A DNA stretch of 64,000 nucleotides, taken from contig NZ_NXLU01000001.1 of assembly GCF_003364215.1 (NCBI RefSeq), forward strand, positions 1 through 64,000. Direction: 5' to 3'. The DNA is from Helicobacter cholecystus (lineage in GTDB: Bacteria > Campylobacterota > Campylobacteria > Campylobacterales > Helicobacteraceae). This document shows positions 36,291-46,865 of this stretch, piece by piece. Each line of letters opens with the position of its first letter. The first letter of the stretch is position 1. A program made the position numbers and the translations under genes. The notes beneath the pieces were generated by a model. The model did not search any database. It was not told where the DNA came from and was given only the letters and a program-made list of their open reading frames with translations.

Positions 36291-37277
36291 TTAATTGACT
36301 CCTAAGATTCCCTCTATATCAAAGCCTATGCGAATCTTTTGAAAGATTTTAAACTCTGAGGCTCTATGAAGGGGGATGAGTTTTTTTACAATCTCATCCC
36401 CAATTTTTAGCTCCAACAAAAGCTCTTTACCCTCTTTGGGTTCAAGTCTTATGCCAATAATATCAGCTTCAAAACTTTTGCCCTCTTTGGGTTCAAGCAG
36501 AAGATGGTCTTGGGTAATGATGATCCCCTCTCTTCTGTCTAAATGTTTAGAATTTGGAAGCAAAAGTACTTCACCATTACCAAATTCATAGAATTTCTCC
36601 CCATTATATGTCTCACTCCAATTATGTGAGAAGAGATTGGCATCATTTTGAGTAATCAATGAACCAAAATGAAGTTTAAGACGACGATTAGAATTTGCAT
36701 CTAACCATTTTTTATCATGAGAGATTGTAATTACACAGGTATTAAAATGAGTATGTGCCCATTTTATAGCATTAGAAAATGCCTTTGTCCCTGCACTATC
36801 CAAGCTATTTGTAGGCTCATCTAAAAGCAAAACCTTTGGCTCCAATAAAAGTCTTTGTGCTAATCCTACTCTTTGTCTCTCTCCACTACTGAGCTCATAA
36901 TGCTCTCTTTGCAAAAACTTCTTAGGGTCAAGTCCCACAAGCTCCATAACTTCGTAAATCTTATTGCTTGATGGAGTTTTTTTGCGGATTTTAAACATAT
37001 ATTCTAGATTGGCTTTGACAGAACGTGAAAGCAGATAAACTTCTGGGAGTAAAATTGCAATTTCCTCACTTGAGCTAAGCTTTTCTCCGCGATAAAGTAT
37101 CTCACCCTCACTAGGAATTTCAAGAAAAGATAAAAGTCGCAATAAAGTGCTTTTCCCACTTCCATTCTTCCCACTAATTCCAATAATTTCCCCCTCGTGA
37201 ATTTCTAGATTTTTAAAATCCAACACCACCTTTTGATGATAACGTTGGACAATATTGCTCAATTTATAGAGAATCAT
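36291..37277 (-). CDS. tupC: Tungstate ABC transporter, ATP-binding protein
   Basis: A 328-residue ABC ATPase. Walker A is GKNGSGKST (about residues 38-46), the signature LSSGERQRVGL (about 124-134) and Walker B VLLLDEPT (about 147-154). Residues about 210-328 form an extra C-terminal domain, like the oxyanion-binding domains of Mod and Tup ATPases. It energises uptake through TupB and overlaps it by 4 bases. Tungstate is favoured over molybdate because TupA and TupB are of the Tup type. Confidence 0.82.
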   Translation of the reverse strand: MILYKLSNIVQRYHQKVVLDFKNLEIHEGEIIGISGKNGSGKSTLLRLLSFLEIPSEGEILYRGEKLSSSEEIAILLPEVYLLSRSVKANLEYMFKIRKKTPSSNKIYEVMELVGLDPKKFLQREHYELSSGERQRVGLAQRLLLEPKVLLLDEPTNSLDSAGTKAFSNAIKWAHTHFNTCVITISHDKKWLDANSNRRLKLHFGSLITQNDANLFSHNWSETYNGEKFYEFGNGEVLLLPNSKHLDRREGIIITQDHLLLEPKEGKSFEADIIGIRLEPKEGKELLLELKIGDEIVKKLIPLHRASEFKIFQKIRIGFDIEGILGVN

Positions 37278-37966
37278 CGCTGCTTTCTCCTTAAAAATGA
37301 AAGGGCAAGATTAATACAAAGTGCAATCACCACAAGCACAATTCCTAGGGCAATTGCTAGGGCAAACTCTCCTTTATTGGTTTCAAGCGAGATGGCGGTA
37401 GTGATTGTGCGTGTATGCCATTTAATATTTCCTCCAATCATCATAGCAATTCCAATTTCACTCACAATCCTTGCATATGCCGTAATCACCACGCTCAGTA
37501 AAGAATGTCTAAGCTCCCAGAGCGTGGTGGTAATCATTTGGACTTTTTTTAATGCAAATGAGCGCAAGGTTAAAGAGAGGCGGTTGTCCATATTTTCCAC
37601 AACAGAGGAGGAAAGAGAGATGATGATAGGAAGAGCTAAAAGAGTTTGACCAATGATCACTCCCTCATTACTAAAAAGCAATCCATACTTCCCTAAGGGC
37701 CCTTGAGAACTAATAAAGGCATAAACAACAAGTCCTACAACTACTGTAGGAAAAGCTAAGAGTGTATCACAAATAAGCTTAATTGTTTGCTTCCCCCAAA
37801 AATCAAAATACCCCAAAATAAATCCTGCAGGAAGTCCAATAAGTGTACCCATCATGATTGAAATACTGGTAGTGAGAATTGTGTTATAAATTGCATTAAG
37901 CGTCTCTCCATCAAGATGGTAGAGAAGTAAAAATGCTTCATAAAAACCATTGAGTATAAAATCCAT
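37274..37966 (-). CDS. tupB: Tungstate ABC transporter, permease
   Basis: A 230-residue inner membrane permease with about five membrane segments. The permease-ATPase contact loop (EIGIAMMIGGNIKW region, about residues 166-180) and the LLAFPTVVVGLVVYAF segment are typical of TupB. It forms an operon with tupC. The partner binding protein, TupA, is about 1.9 kb away on the other strand, separated by a helicase gene. Confidence 0.85.
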   Translation of the reverse strand: MDFILNGFYEAFLLLYHLDGETLNAIYNTILTTSISIMMGTLIGLPAGFILGYFDFWGKQTIKLICDTLLAFPTVVVGLVVYAFISSQGPLGKYGLLFSNEGVIIGQTLLALPIIISLSSSVVENMDNRLSLTLRSFALKKVQMITTTLWELRHSLLSVVITAYARIVSEIGIAMMIGGNIKWHTRTITTAISLETNKGEFALAIALGIVLVVIALCINLALSFLRRKQR

Positions 37967-37992
37967 GCCTACTTCTTAAATAAGATCAAAGA

Positions 37993-37998
37993 ATTCTA
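37993..37998 (-). promoter_or_regulatory. -10 candidate of tupBC
   Basis: TAGAAT on the minus strand, preceded by CGC, 27 bases before the tupB ATG and inside the short gap after the helicase gene. It suggests that tupBC keep their own promoter. Confidence 0.4.
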
Positions 37999-38004
37999 GC
38001 GATT

Positions 38005-39702
38005 TTAGAAATATTTTTTCCACCCTTGCCCATATTCTCTATATCTTTCCTTTGTATTTAAAACAATCAAACATTCCGTAGCTCTTGTAATAGCAACATA
38101 AGTTTCAAAATCATTTTTTTGATCTTCTTTCCCATCGCTAATATAAATTACCACTCCATTTTCTAGCCCCTTAAAACTATGCAAAGTGAGAATTTTAAGA
38201 TTCTCATCTTTTTGCATAAAGCCTTCTTTACTTTGAGCATCAAAATAAGTTTTCACCCCAATATTTTCACTCTCTAAAAATTCTTTAAGTTCTAAGCCAC
38301 TTTTACTTGTAAGAACCAAAACAACAATATTTTTATTCTTATAACCTCTCTTCATCAGATATTGATAAGCACTTAAAAAACTCTGTTTAATTTCTTGTGT
38401 GTTTTTCCAAAATAAATCCACACTCTTAAAAAGTCGCTTAATTGGACCTGTTTTTTGAATATTTTCACATTTAATGGGTATACCAAAATTTCGATCTGGG
38501 TGAGCTTGCAAAAAGTCTTTTAAAAAGAGTTCAAAAAAGCGATTGGATTCTTCAATAACTTCAGGGAATTTTCTTTGGCGTATATTATCTTTGAGGATTC
38601 CCCAAACTCCTTTAAATTTGTATCCACACCCTGCCATACTCTCATTAATCCAAGAAATCTCTCGATTATAAATATTTTGCTTATCATCAGCTACAAGCAA
38701 GACCTCATCATTCTCACTCAAAAATTTCAAAAGAAAATCAAACCACTCCTTTTTAAAATCCTGTGCCTCATCAATCAAAATTGCATCATATTTTCTTGAT
38801 TTTGCATTCTCTCCCTGTGATAAAAGTGTATTTGCACAAAGGAGCATATTTTTCTCATATTGCTCAAATCCTCTCCCATTCTCAACCTTTGCACCATTTT
38901 CATCTATAAAGAGCTTTAAAAACTCGTGAAAGTAATGACACTCAATGAGATTCCAATCAAACTCTTCTTGACTTCTGGCAATATTTTCTTTGATATAGGA
39001 TTTGAGCGTTTTGTTAAAACAAAGGATCAGTACTCTTTTTTGATTTGAAGCAATACTTGCTGCCTTTTGTGTAATCACTATAGTTTTTCCTGCTCCCGCC
39101 ACACCCTTTACTCTTCGCCAAGAATTTGGAGTGTGAGTAATAAGCGTTTTTTGCTGTTGAGTAAGTTTGAGTCTTTCTCCCTCTTCTTTTTTATGTAGAG
39201 GAACAATCAAAATATTGCGAACTTTTTTCTCATCAATCTCCTCATAACTTTTAGCTTGTAAAATATGCTCTTTAATGGTTTTAAAATTATCAAAACCAAA
39301 AAATTTCACTCCTTTTACTTGAAAAAAGCTCTCTATATCTTGAGATTTTGCATTATGAAAATATCCAATAGTTGTAATAGGAATACTCTCAAATAAATTC
39401 TTACACACAAAAACGTATCGCTCAATCTGACTTGCAGGGTTAATGATTTGAATCACGCTATCTTTTTCACGCTTGAAAAAAGCATTCTCTTTCTTAAAAA
39501 ATCTATCAAGCTTCCAATCTTTGACCTCAATGATAAAAATCCCTTGCTCTTTGTGGAACAAAATCATATCTGGACGATTTCCTTGCAAATTGGGTTGAAT
39601 ATAAAGATCATATTCTAAAGGCAAGGTTTGGTTTAAAAAATTAAAAATAAATTCTTCTCCCTCTGTGAGAGAATAAGAAGTATTGTGATATATAAATCTC
39701 AA
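38005..39702 (-). CDS. NERD nuclease domain-UvrD-type helicase fusion
   Basis: A 565-residue protein. The N-terminal NERD domain (about residues 12-110) has acidic E14-E16-E17, then RPDMILF with D45 and IIEVKDW with E59 and K61, the residues expected for a restriction-type nuclease. A superfamily 1 helicase follows: Walker A VKGVAGAGKT (about 198-207), DEAQD Walker B (311-315), DNIRQ (motif IV region) and YVAITRATECL (motif VI). The architecture suggests a DNA-processing or phage-defence enzyme; several single-gene defence proteins pair a nuclease with a helicase, but no specific system can be named. It lies between tupBC and the divergent tupA, an unusual place that suggests insertion. Confidence 0.8.
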   Translation of the reverse strand: MRFIYHNTSYSLTEGEEFIFNFLNQTLPLEYDLYIQPNLQGNRPDMILFHKEQGIFIIEVKDWKLDRFFKKENAFFKREKDSVIQIINPASQIERYVFVCKNLFESIPITTIGYFHNAKSQDIESFFQVKGVKFFGFDNFKTIKEHILQAKSYEEIDEKKVRNILIVPLHKKEEGERLKLTQQQKTLITHTPNSWRRVKGVAGAGKTIVITQKAASIASNQKRVLILCFNKTLKSYIKENIARSQEEFDWNLIECHYFHEFLKLFIDENGAKVENGRGFEQYEKNMLLCANTLLSQGENAKSRKYDAILIDEAQDFKKEWFDFLLKFLSENDEVLLVADDKQNIYNREISWINESMAGCGYKFKGVWGILKDNIRQRKFPEVIEESNRFFELFLKDFLQAHPDRNFGIPIKCENIQKTGPIKRLFKSVDLFWKNTQEIKQSFLSAYQYLMKRGYKNKNIVVLVLTSKSGLELKEFLESENIGVKTYFDAQSKEGFMQKDENLKILTLHSFKGLENGVVIYISDGKEDQKNDFETYVAITRATECLIVLNTKERYREYGQGWKKYF

Positions 39703-39780
39703 GACCTGCCCTTAAACTTAACAAAATAAATTAAGTCATTATAGAAAAAAATAAACATTTTCATTCCAAAAATACTTTTA

Positions 39781-39826
39781 TTGACTCTTAAATAAGGTTT
39801 TTTAATATAAGATAACATCTTGTTAT
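39781..39826 (+). promoter_or_regulatory. tupA promoter with dyad operator candidate
   Basis: TTGACT (39781-39786), a 16-base spacer and TAATAT (39803-39808) precede tupA. Immediately downstream, ATAAC and GTTAT (39813-39826) form a dyad with a 5-base gap, extendable with mismatches, where a repressor such as a ModE-type regulator could bind. The link to ModE is only a suggestion. Confidence 0.4.
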
Positions 39827-39853
39827 TTTTAATCTCAATATAAAGGAAACAAA

Positions 39854-40660
39854 ATGCTAAAGAAAATCTTTTTAGCAGGTGCATTTTTTACGAGCTTTGC
39901 ACTAGCTCAAACACTTCAAATGGCTACAACAACAAGTACAGATAATACAGGATTGCTTGATGTTCTTGCTCCAAAGTTCCAAAAGGATACGGGGATTGAA
40001 CTCAAATGGGTAAGTGTGGGAACAGGAAATGCACTCAAACTTGGGCAAAACTGTGATGTAAGCGTTTTACTTGTACATTCTCCAAAGGTGGAAGAAAAAT
40101 ACGTTGCTGATGGTTATGGAGTGGATAGAAAAGCTGTGATGTATAATGATTTTGTCATTATTGGTGATGAGAGCTATCTTAAAGATCTTCAAGGAAAAAG
40201 TCTTAAAGATGCTTTTACTTACATCAAAGAACATAAGATTTCATTTATTTCAAGAGGGGATAAAAGTGGAACTCATAACAAAGAGATTGGAATTTGGAAA
40301 AGCTTAGAAGGTGGTGTTCCAAGCAAAGAAGATGCATGGTATAAAGAGAGTGGACAAGGGATGTTAGCAACAATTAATATTGCAAATGAACAAAAAGCAA
40401 TTACCCTTACAGATCGTGGAACTTTTATCAAATATCAGAGTGCTCTTAAGGGTAAAAAAGGGCTTGTAATCCTTATCCAAGGTGATGACGCACTTAAAAA
40501 CTTTTATTCTGTAATGGCGGTTAATCCTAAGAAATGCAAAAATACTGATTATCAAGGTGCTTTAGCATTTATCAACTGGATTACTGGAAAAAATGGACAA
40601 GAAGCAATCAAAAATTTTAAACTCAATGACAAAGAACTCTTCACCCCAAATGCCCAATAA
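39854..40660 (+). CDS. tupA: Tungstate-binding periplasmic protein
   Basis: A 268-residue substrate-binding protein with a signal peptide (cleavage probably after FALA, about residue 18). The mature start has the TupA motif TTTSTDNTGLLD (about residues 25-36), and SRGDKSGTHNKE (about 135-146) is the second oxyanion-contact region. TupA binds tungstate far more tightly than molybdate in characterised species. Tungstate would serve formate dehydrogenase or other pterin enzymes, none of which is in this window. AAAGGAAACAAA is the ribosome binding site. Confidence 0.9.
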   Translation: MLKKIFLAGAFFTSFALAQTLQMATTTSTDNTGLLDVLAPKFQKDTGIELKWVSVGTGNALKLGQNCDVSVLLVHSPKVEEKYVADGYGVDRKAVMYNDFVIIGDESYLKDLQGKSLKDAFTYIKEHKISFISRGDKSGTHNKEIGIWKSLEGGVPSKEDAWYKESGQGMLATINIANEQKAITLTDRGTFIKYQSALKGKKGLVILIQGDDALKNFYSVMAVNPKKCKNTDYQGALAFINWITGKNGQEAIKNFKLNDKELFTPNAQ

Positions 40661-41558
40661 GATTCTCCTCCTATGCACTGGGGGGACAATCGCTGGAATG
40701 ACTAAAGAAAAAACAACCTCATCGGTTTATCAGGCCGGAGAACTCTCCGGTGCTTCGCTCCTTGAAACTCTTCCTATTCAAGATGATCATTTACAGATAC
40801 AAGAAATTGCACAAATTGATAGTGTAGATATGAATTTTTCTATCTGGCAAAAGCTCTATAAAGCAATTCATGAAAGTGCAGATGTCAAAGGGATTGTCAT
40901 CACGCATGGGACAGATTCTATGGAAGAGAGTGTATTTTTCTTTTCTGTGGTCTTAAAACCAAAAGTACCCATAGTATTTGTAGGGGCAATGCGGCCTAGT
41001 AATGCCATAGGAAGTGATGGTGGAAAAAATCTTTGCAATGCCCTAGCTCTAGCTAATCAAGCTCAAGCGGGTGTATATATGATCAATAATGATTATGTCT
41101 TTGATCATTATGTGCAAAAATCTCATACACACAATCTTAATGCCTTCTCCTCCTTCTCTCCCTTAGGCTATATTTTAGATGGGAATTATTTCCCCAGTTT
41201 TGAACCAAAAGAGAGAATGCATCTGCCTATGCCCCACACTCTCCCCAAGGTAGAATGTATCTATACTTATGCAGGAATTGAGGACTTTGCTTTAAGTGAA
41301 GGTGTCAAGGGTGTAGTGCTTATTGGAAGTGGAGCAGGAAGTATCCCTAACAAACTTATAAAAAAACTCCAAGAGCTTGAAAAAAATGGTATTTCCTTGG
41401 TTGTCTCTACACGTGTAGCTTATGGAAGAGTGATTGCAGATCGTTTTATTCCCTCTTACTCTCTTACTCCTCCCAAAGCTAGAATCTTACTAGCCCTCTG
41501 CCTTGCTCATTCTAAAAGTAAAGCAGAGATAAAAAAATTCTTTGAAATGTGGGGGTAA
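40650..41558 (+). CDS. L-asparaginase (asparaginase/glutaminase family)
   Basis: A 302-residue enzyme from the ATG at 40650 (MPNKILLLCTGGTIAG), hydrolysing asparagine to aspartate and ammonia. The first catalytic loop TGGTIAG and the second HGTDSMEES (about residues 84-92 from this start) with its Thr-Asp pair are intact. No signal peptide is visible, so it should be cytoplasmic, unlike the periplasmic AnsB of many relatives. An in-frame ATG at 40626 would overlap tupA further. The protein is some 25 residues shorter than typical type II enzymes, mostly through loops. It overlaps the end of tupA by 11 bases, so co-transcription is likely. Confidence 0.85.
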   Translation: MPNKILLLCTGGTIAGMTKEKTTSSVYQAGELSGASLLETLPIQDDHLQIQEIAQIDSVDMNFSIWQKLYKAIHESADVKGIVITHGTDSMEESVFFFSVVLKPKVPIVFVGAMRPSNAIGSDGGKNLCNALALANQAQAGVYMINNDYVFDHYVQKSHTHNLNAFSSFSPLGYILDGNYFPSFEPKERMHLPMPHTLPKVECIYTYAGIEDFALSEGVKGVVLIGSGAGSIPNKLIKKLQELEKNGISLVVSTRVAYGRVIADRFIPSYSLTPPKARILLALCLAHSKSKAEIKKFFEMWG

Positions 41559-41566
41559 GAATACCC

Positions 41567-42673
41567 TTAAGAATAAAACTCCTTAATCCTCCTAACCACC
41601 TCTGCTTGCTCATCTTCTGTGATAAATGCACTCATTGGAATTGAAAGGATATGCTTACTCACTTCTTCGCTGATAGGAAAATCTCCTTGTTTATAGCCCA
41701 AAGACGCAAAAGCTTCTTGGAGATGCAAGGGCTTTGGATAATGAATGGCTGTAGGGATAGAGTGGGATGTTAAATATTCTCTAAGAGCATCACGTTCTTT
41801 GACATAAAGAGAGTATTGAGCAAATACACTTAAATTATGTGGCTTGATATAAGGAGTCTTAAGCCATTGATCCAAGCCCTCAGAGATCAAAGATTGTGTA
41901 TAAATTTTGGCTACTTTTTGGCGTTTTGCAATCTCTTCTTTAAAGTATTTAAGCTTTACACATAAAATTGATGCCTGAAGAGAATCCATTCTTGCATTCA
42001 TCCCAATGGATTGATGCATATAACGTTTGACTTGACCATGTGAGAGCAGAGAACGGATTTTTTTCTCCATCTCCTTACTCTGGACAAATATCGCTCCTCC
42101 ATCACCATAGGCTCCCAAGGGTTTGCTAGGAAAAAAACTCGTGATTGCAAAAGGGGTGAGTGAACAAGAATACCTACCCTTATAAAGTGCTCCAAAACTC
42201 TGTGCTCCATCCTCAATCACGCTCAAATTATATTGTTGGGCAATGGAGTTAATCTCATCAATTTCACACACTTGCCCATAGAGGCTAACGGGTAAAATTG
42301 CCTTGGTTTTTGAAGTGATTTTCTCTTCAATTAAAGAGGGGTTAATGTTATAAGTGTTGGGACAAATATCTACAAATACTACTTTTGCACCTAAAAATGT
42401 GGCAGCCTCTGCTGTGGCAATAAAAGTAAAAGGTGTAGTAATCACCTCATCTCCAACTCCAATTCCCAAAGCCATTAACGCAAGTATTATTGCATCTGTT
42501 CCACTTGAACATGCAACAACATAAGGCACATGAGCAAACTCTCCGAGTCCCTTTTCAAGACGAGCGATACTCTCTCCTCCAATATAACTTGAAGTATTTA
42601 AAACTTTTTGAATTTCTTGATGAATCTCATCTTTGTAGAGCTGATATTGAGCTTGAAGATTTGTAAAGTCCAT
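41567..42673 (-). CDS. DegT/DnrJ/EryC1 family sugar aminotransferase
   Basis: A 368-residue PLP-dependent aminotransferase acting on nucleotide-linked keto sugars. The pyridine-ring Asp is in IEDGAQSFGA (about residues 156-165) and the PLP lysine in FPSKPLGAYGDGG (about 186-198). Sequence features are closest to the WbpE/WlbC type that aminates UDP-3-keto-GlcNAcA, but PseC- or PglE-like roles cannot be excluded. No other sugar-nucleotide genes are next to it. It lies 36 bases downstream of an outer membrane protein gene on the same strand. Confidence 0.85.
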   Translation of the reverse strand: MDFTNLQAQYQLYKDEIHQEIQKVLNTSSYIGGESIARLEKGLGEFAHVPYVVACSSGTDAIILALMALGIGVGDEVITTPFTFIATAEAATFLGAKVVFVDICPNTYNINPSLIEEKITSKTKAILPVSLYGQVCEIDEINSIAQQYNLSVIEDGAQSFGALYKGRYSCSLTPFAITSFFPSKPLGAYGDGGAIFVQSKEMEKKIRSLLSHGQVKRYMHQSIGMNARMDSLQASILCVKLKYFKEEIAKRQKVAKIYTQSLISEGLDQWLKTPYIKPHNLSVFAQYSLYVKERDALREYLTSHSIPTAIHYPKPLHLQEAFASLGYKQGDFPISEEVSKHILSIPMSAFITEDEQAEVVRRIKEFYS

Positions 42674-42709
42674 AATATTACCTTACTCCCTTTCACCCCC
42701 TAGAAGGGA

Positions 42710-43870
42710 TTAAAAAGAAAATTTTGTAAAAGCAATAGCGCGATCAAAAGAATTTTCTCTTACATATCCTCCACCAATAGAAAACTTGGTATAACGATTA
42801 TTAATAAGATTAACTTGAGCCACTGCTGAAATCTCTTTATAATCCAAACCTGAATAAAGTACATCAAGTTCAAAATATTTATGTGTAAGTCCTACAAATG
42901 CATACCACACATCATTTCCAGCTGCAAAATAATTACTTCCAACCCCAAAAGTACTTCCATAAAATCTTGTCCGATCGCTTGGATGATAGATTCCTGTATT
43001 ATTTCCCACAGAATAATAACCCCCACCAAACTTGAAGAGATCAGCAAGTACAAATTCTTGATCTATCCACCATAAATAAGTGCTTTGTGTTGCATTTTGA
43101 TACATTCCTCTAAGTGTTGTATCTGAAGAAAAATTTCTTCCGCCAAAGATAAACTCTAATTTACCTCCAGCCTGAAGAAGATCATTTCCATCTTGGAGCA
43201 AATAAGTTGCATAAGGATCAATATAAATCATATCATCAATATTGATATCAACCCCTGTTGAGAAATAATGCGAATCCCCTAATCCATTTTTACTATATTG
43301 ATGAAATCCCATTAAATTATTCCCTATTCTTCCGGGATTTCTTGAACCAAAGTCCATTGTTTCATAAGAGTAGATTCCCCACCAATTGACATACCTACTT
43401 TCCAATCTAAAGCTTAAACCTTCATTAAGACCTGAGAACCAATCTACGCCATTAGCATACTTTCCATCTTTGCCATCAAAGAAAGCACTGAGATCATAAC
43501 GACCTCCAATAATTGAAAAATAGCGTGTATCTACTCTTAAAAATGCATCAGAAAGCCAGTTATACCACTTAATATCACCAGCCTTTGTAAAATATCCATT
43601 TTGTATTAAATCTTTAAAATCTCCACTAGGAGAAATAGCATAAGGTAATCCACCTGCAACACCAAAACCGAGACTTACAGGACCCATACCTACTTCAAAT
43701 CCTACTCTACCTGTTGCACCACCAAACCGAGGTTTATTCCCATCTCCTAGCTTGTCAAGGCCAAAACTATATCCACTTCCAATGTGACCAAATGCTTCAA
43801 AAGTAGCTGCTTGAGAGCTAGCCACCAAGGTACTAATCAGTGCAATTGAGCCTAAAAATCTTTTTTTCAT
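42710..43870 (-). CDS. Helicobacter outer membrane protein (Hof-like family)
   Basis: A 386-residue outer membrane protein. The signal peptide MKKRFLGSIALISTLVASSQA is followed by beta-strand-like alternation rich in Gly, Tyr and Phe, ending FTKFSF with the terminal Phe recognised by the Bam machinery. The overall character (FEAFGHIGSGYSFG near the start, FSIGGGY near the end) fits the Helicobacter outer membrane protein family sometimes called Hof. Porin or adhesin function is not shown by sequence. The ribosome binding site is AAAAGGAGA. Confidence 0.75.
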   Translation of the reverse strand: MKKRFLGSIALISTLVASSQAATFEAFGHIGSGYSFGLDKLGDGNKPRFGGATGRVGFEVGMGPVSLGFGVAGGLPYAISPSGDFKDLIQNGYFTKAGDIKWYNWLSDAFLRVDTRYFSIIGGRYDLSAFFDGKDGKYANGVDWFSGLNEGLSFRLESRYVNWWGIYSYETMDFGSRNPGRIGNNLMGFHQYSKNGLGDSHYFSTGVDINIDDMIYIDPYATYLLQDGNDLLQAGGKLEFIFGGRNFSSDTTLRGMYQNATQSTYLWWIDQEFVLADLFKFGGGYYSVGNNTGIYHPSDRTRFYGSTFGVGSNYFAAGNDVWYAFVGLTHKYFELDVLYSGLDYKEISAVAQVNLINNRYTKFSIGGGYVRENSFDRAIAFTKFSF

Positions 43871-43943
43871 TTTTTCTCCTTTTAATGGTATAAATTATGC
43901 TCATTCTATTAGAAATTATAAAATCGTCTGCAAACAAAAATCT

Positions 43944-45050
43944 TTAATAAAAAAACTGCACATAGGTTCTCATTCCATATTGATCTCCTTGGATTTGAGG
44001 AAACTTATTAGCTCCTGATACCATAGTAAGATCAAGACCAAGTTTAAGGTTTTTAATGGGATAATAACCCGTTTGTGCTTCAAAACCAATGATCGTTCCT
44101 CCTTGTGTTGAGATACTTGTCCTTAGGGAAGTTTTAAGCGAAATATCATATTTGAAATTCAATTTTCCAAAAGCATAAAGTGTGATCATATTTCCCTCAA
44201 AAATTCCTGTCGTATTGATAAAATCTGTGTTTTGTCCAAATACATCAATATCCTTAACTCCATAACTTGAAACTGCCATCATTCCCCCACCAGCCTCAAA
44301 TCTATTGCGTGTATCCTTCCAGATTAAATCTGACCAATACATCACACTATCTCCCCTAAACTTCCTATTATGATAAGCTACATAAAAAAGTAATGTCGCT
44401 CTTGCCTCAAGATTCCCACTTATTGTAGGAAAATAAAAATTCATACTTCCCTTAGCTGCTGATGCCCAAAACAAATCTGCAACACTATAAATATAAGGAG
44501 TCACAACTACTGTGGTATTGGGGATTTTAAAATTACCACTTACCCAAAGCCCTCCTAGCCAATTTTCTGCACCATGAAACATCTGCACTTTGTAATATTC
44601 AATTGTTGCAGCACGATTAATCCAAGTAATCTCATAGTCAATATCTTGAGTGGGTGCATGATAAAAACTGGCTCCCTGCACATAATTTTTAATCCAATCT
44701 CTCGTATAAGAAAACCTTCCTGCATCAAAACCAAAATTCAGACGATTATTAAAAAATCTAATTCCTAGCTCTGGAAACTCAAGCCAAGTTTTATTCTCTC
44801 TCCATCCTCGATTCATCTCATAAAGTTTTGGATTAAGCCAACCTGATATATAAAATTTATATCCATAAAAATTTCCACTTTCATAAGCAAGTGATGCACT
44901 CAAATCCAAATATGTTCCATCCCCCACAAAATCAGCATCTATAAGTGAGCCTACATGCCCTTTGGCTTTTCCTGCTCTAAAAGCTTCTCCAATCTCCGAG
45001 GAGTAAAGAAAGGTTGACAATAACAAGACTAAAAATAGTCGAAGAATCAA
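43944..45050 (-). CDS. Outer membrane protein, OprD/Hof-like
   Basis: A 368-residue outer membrane protein starting at TTG 45050, with AAAAGGAAAAG as ribosome binding site. A short signal peptide (LVLLLSTFLYSSEIG) is followed by AFRAGKAKGHVG, a segment reminiscent of OprD-type porins, and by beta strands rich in aromatic residues. It ends VQFFY. The two adjacent outer membrane protein genes are only distantly alike, so this is not a recent duplication. An 11-base poly-C tract lies 156 bases upstream. Confidence 0.7.
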   Translation of the reverse strand: MILRLFLVLLLSTFLYSSEIGEAFRAGKAKGHVGSLIDADFVGDGTYLDLSASLAYESGNFYGYKFYISGWLNPKLYEMNRGWRENKTWLEFPELGIRFFNNRLNFGFDAGRFSYTRDWIKNYVQGASFYHAPTQDIDYEITWINRAATIEYYKVQMFHGAENWLGGLWVSGNFKIPNTTVVVTPYIYSVADLFWASAAKGSMNFYFPTISGNLEARATLLFYVAYHNRKFRGDSVMYWSDLIWKDTRNRFEAGGGMMAVSSYGVKDIDVFGQNTDFINTTGIFEGNMITLYAFGKLNFKYDISLKTSLRTSISTQGGTIIGFEAQTGYYPIKNLKLGLDLTMVSGANKFPQIQGDQYGMRTYVQFFY

Positions 45051-45205
45051 AACTTTTCCTTTTTAGAATACAACTTAGATGTATTCGATCTAAGCAATTT
45101 CTAGTCCAATTCTATTTTTTAAAGAAAAATCGAGATTTCTAAAAAGTTTGCTTATAGAAAATTAAAGGAAAAATTGTAAAGATTTTTTAGAAGAAAAAGA
45201 AGTGA

Positions 45206-45216
45206 GGGGGGGGGGG
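45206..45216 (-). repeat. Poly-C tract (11 bases) after groEL
   Basis: An uninterrupted C11 on the minus strand, one base after the groEL stop codon. It is upstream of the outer membrane protein gene starting at 45050; a TACAAT box (45178-45173) lies 27 bases further on, so the tract would sit just before a -35 region. It is the same length as the tract at 761-771. Confidence 0.6.
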
Positions 45217-45217
45217 A

Positions 45218-46858
<1,641 letters not shown>

Positions 46859-46865
46859 TTACTCC

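Noticed and set aside
38005-39702. Assigning the NERD-helicase to a named defence system such as Gabija or Nhi
   Set aside because: No GajA-like partner is present and the domain arrangement could not be matched to Nhi with confidence from sequence alone.
42674-42709. CCCTT/AAGGG stem between the outer membrane protein and the aminotransferase genes as a terminator
   Set aside because: Stem is short and no run of T follows on the transcribed strand.
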